This document shows, piece by piece, positions 6,315 through 14,411 of a stretch of DNA of 22,936 bases. How positions within the stretch are numbered: position 1 is the first letter of the stretch; every line of letters begins with the position of its first letter. Position numbers and translations under genes: made by a program. Below the pieces are notes generated by a model. That model was not told the DNA's origin and did not search any database. It was given only the letters and a program-made list of their open reading frames with translations. The stretch comes from an uncultured Oscillospiraceae bacterium (GTDB lineage: Bacteria > Bacillota > Clostridia > Oscillospirales > Oscillospiraceae): assembly GCA_934590325.1 (NCBI GenBank), contig CAKTOW010000024.1:1-22936 (forward strand), in the 5' to 3' direction.

Positions 6315-7370
6315 TCAGTTGGCCGCGGTCAGCTCCTGAATGAGCTTCTGAGCGGCGCGCTCGTTGTCGTAATCGGAGGCCTGTGCCACCTGATAGCCGT
6401 TGTGGCTGTAGATCTTGATGACTTCCTTACCGGCATCTGTGTTGCCGATGTTGATGAACGCCTGCTGCAGCGCGGCGATCAGGTCAGCGTCCATGATCTC
6501 GGAGTTCTTGCTGACGGAGATGGTGTCGTTGTAGATGGGCGCGGTCACGCCGATGACACCGGTCTCCTCCCAGATGCTGCCCTCACGGCTGAACTCGGTG
6601 TTCCAGCGCTCGGCATAGTCGCGGCGGGCGTCGGCATAGGTCACCAGCACATCCACCTGGCCGGAGGCCAGACGGGCAAAGGCGCTGGCATAGGAATCGG
6701 ACTGCACGGCGCTCTTCAGGTCAGAGATGCCCTTGCCGTAGTGATCCTGCAGCCACAGGGCGGGATAAATGTAACCGGCGGGAGAGGAAGTACCCATAAC
6801 GCTCCAGTTGGCGCTGTCCAGGTCCTCCCAGGTCAGTTCCTCACCGTTGTTGACCTTAGCCAGCAGCTCCTGGCCCTTGTCAGAGGGACCGGCGATGAAC
6901 AGTGCGCGGTAGGAAACAGCCTGCTTGTCGGAAGCCTCGGTGGGCTGACCATCGTTCCAATCCTTGGCGTTGTCGGAATCCTTGCTCAGGCCGTTGCGGG
7001 TAGCGGTCAGGATGACCTCGGCGCCGTCATCGTACAGCACATACGTACCGCCGGGGATCAGGCCCACGTCGATCGTACCGGCCTCAAGACCCTCGCCGAC
7101 AGCCTCATAGGTCGTGCCGACGGTGATCTCCACGTCGCCCACCTCATAGCCCTGGTTGGCCAGCTCGTCCTTCAGCATCTGCTTCAGGGGCTCGGTAACG
7201 GTAATGATCTCCTCCGGCTCACGGGAGGGCACGAACGCGACCTTCAGGGTCTCGATCTTCTTGGCGCCGTCAGTGGTGTCGCCGGTGTTGTCGTTGGCCT
7301 TATCGCCGCAGCCTGCCAGCAGGCCCAGAGCCATGACCATCGCCAACAGCAGAGCAAAAAACTTCTTCAT
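6315..7370 (-). CDS. phnD: PhnD-like substrate-binding lipoprotein
   Basis: 351 residues from ATG at 7370, chosen because GGAGGA lies just upstream and the protein then starts with a lipoprotein signal peptide MKKFFALLLAMVMALGLLAG-C (lipobox LAGC, Cys lipidated). An upstream in-frame ATG at 7457 would put a hydrophilic tail before the signal. The mature part is a periplasmic-binding-protein type II fold: LKVAFVPSREPEEI, LIPGGTYVLY, a TSSPAGYIYPALWL ligand-loop motif and VLVTYADARRDY. Acting outside the membrane, it delivers ligand to the PhnE pair. The ligand could be a phosphonate, phosphite or phosphate ester; the sequence does not decide. It has its own extended -10 promoter downstream of the RpiR gene. 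Confidence 0.9.
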   Translation of the reverse strand: MKKFFALLLAMVMALGLLAGCGDKANDNTGDTTDGAKKIETLKVAFVPSREPEEIITVTEPLKQMLKDELANQGYEVGDVEITVGTTYEAVGEGLEAGTIDVGLIPGGTYVLYDDGAEVILTATRNGLSKDSDNAKDWNDGQPTEASDKQAVSYRALFIAGPSDKGQELLAKVNNGEELTWEDLDSANWSVMGTSSPAGYIYPALWLQDHYGKGISDLKSAVQSDSYASAFARLASGQVDVLVTYADARRDYAERWNTEFSREGSIWEETGVIGVTAPIYNDTISVSKNSEIMDADLIAALQQAFINIGNTDAGKEVIKIYSHNGYQVAQASDYDNERAAQKLIQELTAAN

Positions 7371-7403
7371 TCTTTTTTCCTCCAATATTGTCGTTGTTCC
7401 TGT

Positions 7404-7423
7404 GCCCGGACGTTCCTCCGGGC
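7404..7423 (-). promoter_or_regulatory. Hairpin in the phnD 5' leader
   Basis: GCCCGGA/TCCGGGC (7404-7410 with 7417-7423) lies in the roughly 90-nt leader. An alternative pairing GTGCCC (7402-7407) with GGGCAC (7431-7436) is mutually exclusive with it. There is no T-run, so if regulatory it would act on stability or translation. Confidence 0.4.
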
Positions 7424-7467
7424 TTCTGTGGGGCACGGAACGCAGAAGGCGTACCATACCGTTACCC

Positions 7468-7476
7468 AGTATAGCA
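7468..7476 (-). promoter_or_regulatory. Extended -10 promoter of phnD
   Basis: On the minus strand TGC-TATACT (7476-7468) forms an extended -10. The -35 region (AATTTT at 17 bp) is poor, suggesting activator dependence or reliance on the TGn element. Start near 7461. Confidence 0.5.
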
Positions 7477-7526
7477 CACCTCTGTAAGGAAAAATTTCTT
7501 CTTTTGGTAAAAAAAGTAATATCTTG

Positions 7527-8276
7527 TCAGCGGCGCTCCCCATCGAAATAAACGGCCACCAGTTCCTCGAAAGCCAGGATCACATGGCCAAAGAACGTGT
7601 TGGGCAAACTCCCGGCCAGCGTCTGCCGCGAGCCGTCCACCACGAACACGATGTCCGACATCTGCGCCAGAGTGGAGTCGCTCCGCTTGGTGAACGTGAC
7701 GATCCTGTGCCCGTTCTGCCGCGCGTGACGCACGTCGTTCAGCACCGGGTCGGTCTCGCCGCTCTGGCTGACGGCGAACATCACCGGCGCCGGCTCCTGC
7801 CCGTCCGCCAGATGGTGTGCATCCCGGAACAGCATATAGTCGTAAAAGTGTACGTTGTTGAACACCATGAACCCGCAGATGGACAGCCGCTGCGCGATAT
7901 ACGCCCCCACGATGTTGGAAAATCCCTCCCCGGTAGTGAACAGTTTTGCCTTGCGCGAACTGTCCAACAGCTCGCAGAACCGGGCCAGCAGCTCGTCGGA
8001 ATAGTTGTCGATGAGGCTCTTCAGGCTCTCCGCGCCGCGCCCCCTGCCGTGGGAATCGAACTGACGGCTCAGATAGTAGTACAGCTCGCTGTACCCGTCG
8101 AAGCCCAGCCGCTTGCACATCTTCACGATAGTGGTGGTGGAGAGAAAGTTCTCGCTGGCGATCTGCTGGATGCCTACGCGCTTCTCACCCCGTTCAATAT
8201 GCGCGGTGATGCTGGTGATCACCTTTTTCTCGTCCTCAGAAAGCAGATTTGTCAACAGAAAATACCCATCGCCCAC
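7527..8276 (-). CDS. RpiR-family transcription regulator (HTH plus SIS domain)
   Basis: 249 residues from GTG at 8276-8274, preferred because GGGGAGG sits 7 nt upstream; the frame extends further 5' but into promoter DNA. Residues about 1-75 form the RpiR winged HTH (LLSEDEKKVITSITAHIERG, VGIQQIASENFLSTTTIVKM). Residues about 100-245 form the SIS phosphosugar-binding fold (KLFTTGEGFSNIVGAYIAQR, FAVSQSGETDPVLNDVRHAR). RpiR proteins sense phosphorylated sugars or related phospho-metabolites. Its position directly before phnD on the same strand suggests it controls the phnDCEE-phosphoesterase genes in response to an imported phosphorylated compound. It has its own consensus promoter. Confidence 0.88.
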   Translation of the reverse strand: MGDGYFLLTNLLSEDEKKVITSITAHIERGEKRVGIQQIASENFLSTTTIVKMCKRLGFDGYSELYYYLSRQFDSHGRGRGAESLKSLIDNYSDELLARFCELLDSSRKAKLFTTGEGFSNIVGAYIAQRLSICGFMVFNNVHFYDYMLFRDAHHLADGQEPAPVMFAVSQSGETDPVLNDVRHARQNGHRIVTFTKRSDSTLAQMSDIVFVVDGSRQTLAGSLPNTFFGHVILAFEELVAVYFDGERR

Positions 8277-8307
8277 AAGAACGCCTCCCCTCTCTCTTTT
8301 TATATTG

Positions 8308-8336
8308 ATTATACCAACTTTCTCCCCTCTCCGCAA
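8308..8336 (-). promoter_or_regulatory. Promoter of the RpiR gene
   Basis: Minus strand: TTGCGG (8336-8331), a 17-bp spacer, TATAAT (8313-8308). Start near 8301, leaving a 25-nt leader with the GGGGAGG ribosome site. Confidence 0.7.
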
Positions 8337-8407
8337 GCATCCCCCACGTAAAATGTACGTCAACACGCCCACGCCCCTGCTCTCCGTTCCGCCTATACCT
8401 ATACAAA

Positions 8408-8445
8408 GCGAAGCGCCGTGTCCCTTTCGGAACACGGCACTTCAC
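8408..8445 (-). terminator. Terminator of glnN
   Basis: Minus-strand RNA forms a 17-bp stem (8445-8429 with 8424-8408, including G-U pairs) capped by a GAAA tetraloop and followed by TTTGTATAGG. The T-tract is short, but the stem is long and stable. It lies about 85 nt after the glnN stop. A shorter dyad GTACCC/GGGTAC at 8461-8483 lies between them. Confidence 0.65.
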
Positions 8446-8529
8446 TTTCAGGAGAGAATGGTACCCCGTTTGCAAGAGGGTACGGGAACCACAGGGTCTG
8501 GCGGAACCCGGTGGGATCGGAAGCAAATT

Positions 8530-10626
<2,097 letters not shown>

Positions 10627-10704
10627 GTGTTCCACCCCGTTTCAAATTAAATACGAATTCATGCTCAGGTCTGCGTCCGGCCGGGCCCCGCCCTGCACAA
10701 ACAC

Positions 10705-10749
10705 AAAAAAGGCGTCAGGAAGCCCGCAGCTTCAAGACGCCTTTGCCTT
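10705..10749 (-). promoter_or_regulatory. glnN leader: ANTAR-type hexaloop hairpin overlapping an intrinsic terminator
   Basis: Minus-strand RNA. The antiterminator-type hairpin is AAGGC (10749-10745), loop AAAGGC (10744-10739), GUCUU (10738-10734). The loop has A at position 1 and G at position 4, the signature bound by ANTAR proteins. The competing terminator pairs AAAGGCGUC (10744-10736) plus GAAGC (10733-10729) with GCUUC (10723-10719) plus GACGCCUUU (10716-10708), apical loop UGCGG, followed by a U-run to 10705. The two folds share 10744-10734 and exclude each other. The hairpin begins about 5 nt after the predicted start. Confidence 0.75.
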
Positions 10750-10754
10750 TGATG

Positions 10755-10772
10755 TGCGAAATTATAGTCGCA
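10755..10772. promoter_or_regulatory. Dyad TGCGA-N8-TCGCA over the glnN -10 element
   Basis: TGCGA (10755-10759) and TCGCA (10768-10772) bracket the minus-strand TATAAT exactly. A protein bound here would block glnN initiation, giving a second control layer above the leader. It could be chance: the arms are only 5 bp. Confidence 0.4.
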
Positions 10773-10789
10773 TGTGATACATTTGTCAA
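10761..10789 (-). promoter_or_regulatory. Consensus promoter of glnN
   Basis: TTGACA (10789-10784), a 17-bp spacer, TATAAT (10766-10761): both hexamers are perfect consensus, start near 10754. A promoter this strong running straight into a terminator points to control after initiation. Confidence 0.85.
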
Positions 10790-10823
10790 TCAGCTTTTTA
10801 CACAATTTTCGCCGTTTTATTCA

Positions 10824-10852
10824 TTGACTTTATGAGCATGCCGTGCTATAAT
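10824..10852 (+). promoter_or_regulatory. Promoter of the glutamate synthase operon
   Basis: TTGACT (10824-10829), a 17-bp spacer, TATAAT (10847-10852); start near 10859. It is divergent from the glnN promoter; the two -35 elements are about 34 bp apart. Confidence 0.85.
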
Positions 10853-10862
10853 TCCGAACCAT

Positions 10863-10920
10863 GATGAGCAAAGACGTTCATCCGAACAGGACATTTGTCC
10901 TTGTCGGATGGGCGTTTTTT
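10863..10920 (+). promoter_or_regulatory. Glutamate synthase leader: ANTAR-type hexaloop hairpin overlapping an intrinsic terminator
   Basis: Plus-strand RNA. GAUGAGC (10863-10869), hexaloop AAAGAC (10870-10875), GUUCAUC (10876-10882): a 7-bp stem whose loop has A1 and G4. The terminator pairs 10874-10887 with 10903-10915 (two G-U pairs, one bulge) and contains an inner AGGAC-AUUU-GUCCU hairpin (10888-10901), followed by TTTTTT to 10920. The 3' arm of the first hairpin is the 5' arm of the terminator, so the folds are exclusive. The layout matches the glnN leader: same loop class, same C-G then G-U closing pairs, same offset from the start site. Confidence 0.8.
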
Positions 10921-11016
10921 GTTTCCTCCCCCACCCCGTCACACCCCCTCTCCCCTTGCGGGAGAAGGACTGCGGGGCCTCTACGGGAGCAACTGCACTG
11001 AGAAAGGAAGAATACT
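10921..11016 (+). other. Distal leader of the glutamate synthase operon
   Basis: 96 nt between the attenuator and the first gene. It contains a weak TCTCCC/GGGAGA hairpin (around 10949-10966) and the ribosome site AAAGGAAG (11003-11010) 6 nt before the ATG. Nothing else is recognisable. Confidence 0.5.
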
Positions 11017-12108
11017 ATGAAGCTGGAGGGACAGGTACGCATCCCGTCCGGGTGCGCCATCTCGGCGGTCATCTCCCGGGAGGGCACACGCATGGACGGC
11101 GAGTCCATTATAAAAAGCATGATCCCCATGCACGACCGCTCCAACGGTCTGGGCGGCGGCTTCGCCGCCTACGGCATCTACCCGGAGCACCGCGACGAAT
11201 ACGCTTTTCACATTTTCTTTGACGACAACACCACCCGCCGGGATTGCGAGGCCCTTCTCCGGGAGGGCTTTGAGATCGTCGACGCGGAACTCATCCCCAT
11301 CCGCATCATCCCCGAGATAACGGACATCCCCCATATCTGGCGGTACTTCCTGCGGCCGCTGAACTCCGTTCTGGCGCGGCTGCAGCTGGACGAAAAGGAA
11401 TACGTCGCCCGCACGGTCATGCACATCAACACCAATATAAAGGGCGCCTACGTGTTCTCCAGCGGCAAGAATATGGGCACCTTCAAGGCCGTTGGCTATC
11501 CCGAGGACGTGGGTCGCTTCTACCGCCTGGAGGAATACGGTGCCTACAGCTGGACGGCCCACGGCCGCTATCCCACCAACACCCCCGGCTGGTGGGGCGG
11601 CGCCCACCCCTTCGCCCTGCTGGACTGGACCATCATCCACAACGGCGAGATCTCCTCCTACGACGCCAACCGCCGCTGCATTGAGATGTACGGCTACAAA
11701 TGCACCCTGCAGACGGATACGGAGGTCATCACCTACATCGCCGACTACCTGCTGCGGCGTCAGGGCCTGACCCTGGAGGAGATGGCCTCGGTCATCGCCG
11801 CCCCCTTCTGGAGCACCATCCGCACTCGCGAGCCCTCCGCCGCGCGGCAGCTGACCTATCTGCGGACCATCTACCCCAGCCTGCTGATCACCGGCCCCTT
11901 CTCCATCGTGCTGGGCTTCAATGGCGGCCTGATGGCCCTGAACGACCGGCTGAAGCTCCGCTCCATGGTGACGGCGGAAAAGGGCGACAAGGTGTTCATC
12001 GCCAGCGAGGAGGCCGCCATCCGCGTCATGGCGCCCGACGCCGAAAACCTCTACTCCCCCATGGGCGGCGAGCCCTTTATCGTCCGCGTGAAAGAAGGTG
12101 CCTACTAA
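11017..12108 (+). CDS. Glutamate synthase, glutaminase (class II amidotransferase) subunit of the split type
   Basis: 363 residues. This is the N-terminal glutaminase domain of GltB as a separate protein: it releases ammonia from glutamine for the synthase subunit. Class II amidotransferases use an N-terminal Cys; here the candidate is Cys13 in IPSGCAIS, which would need removal of a 12-residue propeptide. Substrate-site motifs are present: TAHGRYPTNTPGWWGGAHPF, IHNGEISSY, and the late FIASEEAAIRVM. The start has AAAGGAAG 6 nt upstream. It is the first gene of the operon and overlaps the next by one base (TAATG), so subunits are made in step. Purely by sequence it could also be called a generic glutamine amidotransferase, but the operon makes GOGAT by far the best fit. 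Confidence 0.92.
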   Translation: MKLEGQVRIPSGCAISAVISREGTRMDGESIIKSMIPMHDRSNGLGGGFAAYGIYPEHRDEYAFHIFFDDNTTRRDCEALLREGFEIVDAELIPIRIIPEITDIPHIWRYFLRPLNSVLARLQLDEKEYVARTVMHINTNIKGAYVFSSGKNMGTFKAVGYPEDVGRFYRLEEYGAYSWTAHGRYPTNTPGWWGGAHPFALLDWTIIHNGEISSYDANRRCIEMYGYKCTLQTDTEVITYIADYLLRRQGLTLEEMASVIAAPFWSTIRTREPSAARQLTYLRTIYPSLLITGPFSIVLGFNGGLMALNDRLKLRSMVTAEKGDKVFIASEEAAIRVMAPDAENLYSPMGGEPFIVRVKEGAY

Positions 12109-13613
12109 TGTCCCCCAACTACATCACCCCTGAATTTGAGATCCTGCGGAACGATGCCCGCTGCACCCGCTGCCGCGCCTGCGAGAGCCAGTGCGCCAAC
12201 GGCGTCCACACCTACAGTGCCGAAGGCAAGGTCATGCTCAGCGACGAGCGCAAATGTGTCAACTGCCAGCGCTGCGTGGTGTTCTGTCCCACCCGCGCCC
12301 TGAAGATCGTGAAAAACGATAACCGCCTCCGGGACAACGCCAACTGGAGCTGTGACACCATCCGCGAGATATACAAGCAGGCCGACACCGGCGGTGTGCT
12401 CCTCAGCTCCATGGGCAACCCCCAGCCCCTGCCGGTCTACTGGGACAGGATACTCATCAACGCCTCCCAGGTGACCAACCCGCCCATCGACCCTCTCCGC
12501 GAGCCCATGGAGACCCGCGTGTTCCTGGGCAAAAAGCCCGAGACCATCCGCCGCACCGCGGACGGCGCCCTGTGCACCGATCTGCCGCCCCAGCTGGAGC
12601 TGTCGGTGCCCATCCTGTTCTCTGCCATGAGCTACGGCTCCATCAGCTACAACGCCCACGCGGCGCTGGCCAAGGCCGCCCAGGCGCTGGGTATATGCTA
12701 CAACACCGGCGAGGGCGGCCTGCACCGCGACTTCTATCCCTACGGTGCCAACACCATCGTGCAGGTGGCCTCCGGCCGCTTCGGCGTGGAGGAAAAGTAC
12801 CTGAGCACCGGCGCCGCCATCGAGATAAAGATGGGCCAGGGCGCCAAGCCCGGCATCGGCGGCCACCTGCCCGGCGCCAAGATCGTGGGCGACGTGTCCA
12901 AGACCCGCATGATCCCCGAGGGTGCCGACGCCATCTCCCCCGCCCCTCACCATGACATCTACTCCATCGAGGACCTGCGCCAGCTGGTCTACTCCCTGAA
13001 GGAGGCCACGGAGTACAAAAAGCCCGTCATCGTCAAGGTAGCCGCCGTCCACAACATCGCGGCCATCGCCAGCGGCATCGCCCGCAGCGGCGCGGACATC
13101 ATCGCCATCGACGGCTTCCGCGGCGGCACCGGCGCCGCCCCCACCCGTATACGCGACAACGTGGGCATCCCCATCGAGCTGGCGCTTGCGGCGGTGGACC
13201 AGCGCCTGCGCGATGAGGGCATACGGAACAATGTCTCCCTCATCGCCGGCGGCAGCATCCGCTCGTCCGCGGACGTGGTGAAGGCCATCGCCCTGGGCGC
13301 CGACGCCTGCTACATCGCCACGGCGGCGCTGCTGGCCATGGGCTGCCACCTGTGCCGCTCCTGCCAGACCGGCCGCTGCTGCTGGGGCATCGCCACCCAG
13401 CGCCCTGACCTGGTGAAGCGCCTGGACCCCGATGAAGCCGCCGCGCGGCTGGTGAACCTGGTCACTGCCTGGAAGCGCGAGATCAAGGAGATGATGGGCG
13501 GCATGGGCATCAACTCCATCGAGGCCCTGCGGGGCAACCGCGTGATGCTCCGCGGCATACACCTGACCGACCGCGAGTTGCAGGTGCTGGGCATCGCCCA
13601 CGCGGGCGAATAA
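12108..13613 (+). CDS. Glutamate synthase, FMN/Fe-S synthase subunit with N-terminal ferredoxin domain
   Basis: 501 residues. ATG at 12108 overlaps the previous stop, with AGAAGG upstream. The N-terminus carries two 4Fe-4S motifs (CTRCRACESQCANG and CVNCQRCVVFCPT, about residues 19-65), which replace the usual separate electron carrier. The remainder is the FMN-binding GltB barrel: SAMSYGSISYNAH, NTGEGGLHRDFYPYGAN, KMGQGAKPGIGGHLPG, IDGFRGGTGAAPTRI and GGSIRSSADVVKAIALGADA. The 3Fe-4S loop is GCHLCRSCQTGRCCWGIATQ. It forms glutamate from 2-oxoglutarate and the ammonia released by the neighbouring subunit. No gltD (NADPH subunit) is in the operon, so electrons probably come from ferredoxin or from a flavoprotein encoded elsewhere. 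Confidence 0.94.
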   Translation: MSPNYITPEFEILRNDARCTRCRACESQCANGVHTYSAEGKVMLSDERKCVNCQRCVVFCPTRALKIVKNDNRLRDNANWSCDTIREIYKQADTGGVLLSSMGNPQPLPVYWDRILINASQVTNPPIDPLREPMETRVFLGKKPETIRRTADGALCTDLPPQLELSVPILFSAMSYGSISYNAHAALAKAAQALGICYNTGEGGLHRDFYPYGANTIVQVASGRFGVEEKYLSTGAAIEIKMGQGAKPGIGGHLPGAKIVGDVSKTRMIPEGADAISPAPHHDIYSIEDLRQLVYSLKEATEYKKPVIVKVAAVHNIAAIASGIARSGADIIAIDGFRGGTGAAPTRIRDNVGIPIELALAAVDQRLRDEGIRNNVSLIAGGSIRSSADVVKAIALGADACYIATAALLAMGCHLCRSCQTGRCCWGIATQRPDLVKRLDPDEAAARLVNLVTAWKREIKEMMGGMGINSIEALRGNRVMLRGIHLTDRELQVLGIAHAGE

Positions 13614-13673
13614 CACTTTTTTGCGATATTTATAGGAAAAACCGTGGAAAAATCACGGAAGGAGTGGTACAAT

Positions 13674-14396
13674 ATGGACTTCATAGAGGCGAACGGGCTG
13701 TCCTGCTCCCAGATCAACGACACCATACGCAGCGCCGGCAAGGAATGCCGCGTCTGCGCCTGCCTGGGCCAACGCTTCATCGGCGCTGGCATGAGCGGCA
13801 AGTCGCTGGTCATCGACGGCATCCCCGGCAACGCCCTGGGCGCATACCTGGGCGGCGGCAGCATCACCGTCAACGGCAACGCCCAGGACGCGGTGGGCGA
13901 CACCATGAACGCCGGGCGCATCGTCATACACGGCAGCGTGGGCGACGCGGCGGGCTACGCCATGCGCGGCGGCGAGATATACGTCCGCGACAACGCCGGC
14001 TACCGCGCCGGCATCCACATGAAAGCCTACAAGCAGCACAAGCCGGTCATCGTCATCGGCGGCCGCGCGGGCAGCTTTCTGGGTGAATACCAGGCCGGCG
14101 GCCTGATATTGGTGCTGGGTCTCCACACCGACGGACAGCCGGTGGTGCATTTCTTCCCCTGCACGGGGATGCACGGCGGCAAAATGGTGTTCCGCGGCGA
14201 TGTCAGCAACATCCGCTTCCCCGATCAGGTGACGCTCCGCGCCGCCACAGCGGAGGACATGGCGGAGATCACCCCCTATATCCGTGAATACGGACGGCTG
14301 TTCGGCCGGGACGCGGAGGCACTCCTGCGCGACAGCTACACCGTCGTCACCCCCGACAGCAAAAATCCCTACCAGCAGATGTACGTAGCCAACTGA
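13674..14396 (+). CDS. Glutamate synthase, C-terminal GXGXG-domain subunit
   Basis: 240 residues. This is the right-handed beta-helix domain that closes GltB, here a free subunit, with repeated G-x-x-x-G-x-x-x-G units (GNALGAYLGGGSITVNGNAQ, GDTMNAGRIVIHG, GYAMRGGEIYVRDNAGYRAG, GGRAGSFLGEYQAGG). It has a structural rather than catalytic role, holding the ammonia channel together. I take the ATG at 13674, with GGAAGGAG 9 nt before it; an earlier ATG at 13644 lacks one. A small hairpin CCGTG/CACGG (13642-13658) abuts this ribosome site. With the two upstream genes it completes a three-gene GltB like the archaeal-type enzyme. Confidence 0.92.
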   Translation: MDFIEANGLSCSQINDTIRSAGKECRVCACLGQRFIGAGMSGKSLVIDGIPGNALGAYLGGGSITVNGNAQDAVGDTMNAGRIVIHGSVGDAAGYAMRGGEIYVRDNAGYRAGIHMKAYKQHKPVIVIGGRAGSFLGEYQAGGLILVLGLHTDGQPVVHFFPCTGMHGGKMVFRGDVSNIRFPDQVTLRAATAEDMAEITPYIREYGRLFGRDAEALLRDSYTVVTPDSKNPYQQMYVAN

Positions 14397-14411
14397 GAAA
14401 GGCGGATCGCT

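Noticed and set aside
7371..7457. Upstream ATG extension of the PhnD-like gene
   Set aside because: It would place a hydrophilic Arg-rich tail before the lipoprotein signal peptide and overlaps the leader; the start at 7370 has the ribosome site.
10641..10760. T-box or glutamine riboswitch in the glnN leader
   Set aside because: The leader before the terminator is only a few nucleotides longer than the hairpin, too short for a T-box, and no glutamine aptamer core is seen.
10815..10835. UCAU-AAAGUCA-AUGA hairpin on the minus strand as a P1 element for glnN
   Set aside because: It lies upstream of the glnN -35, so it is not in the predicted transcript, and its loop is 7 nt rather than 6.
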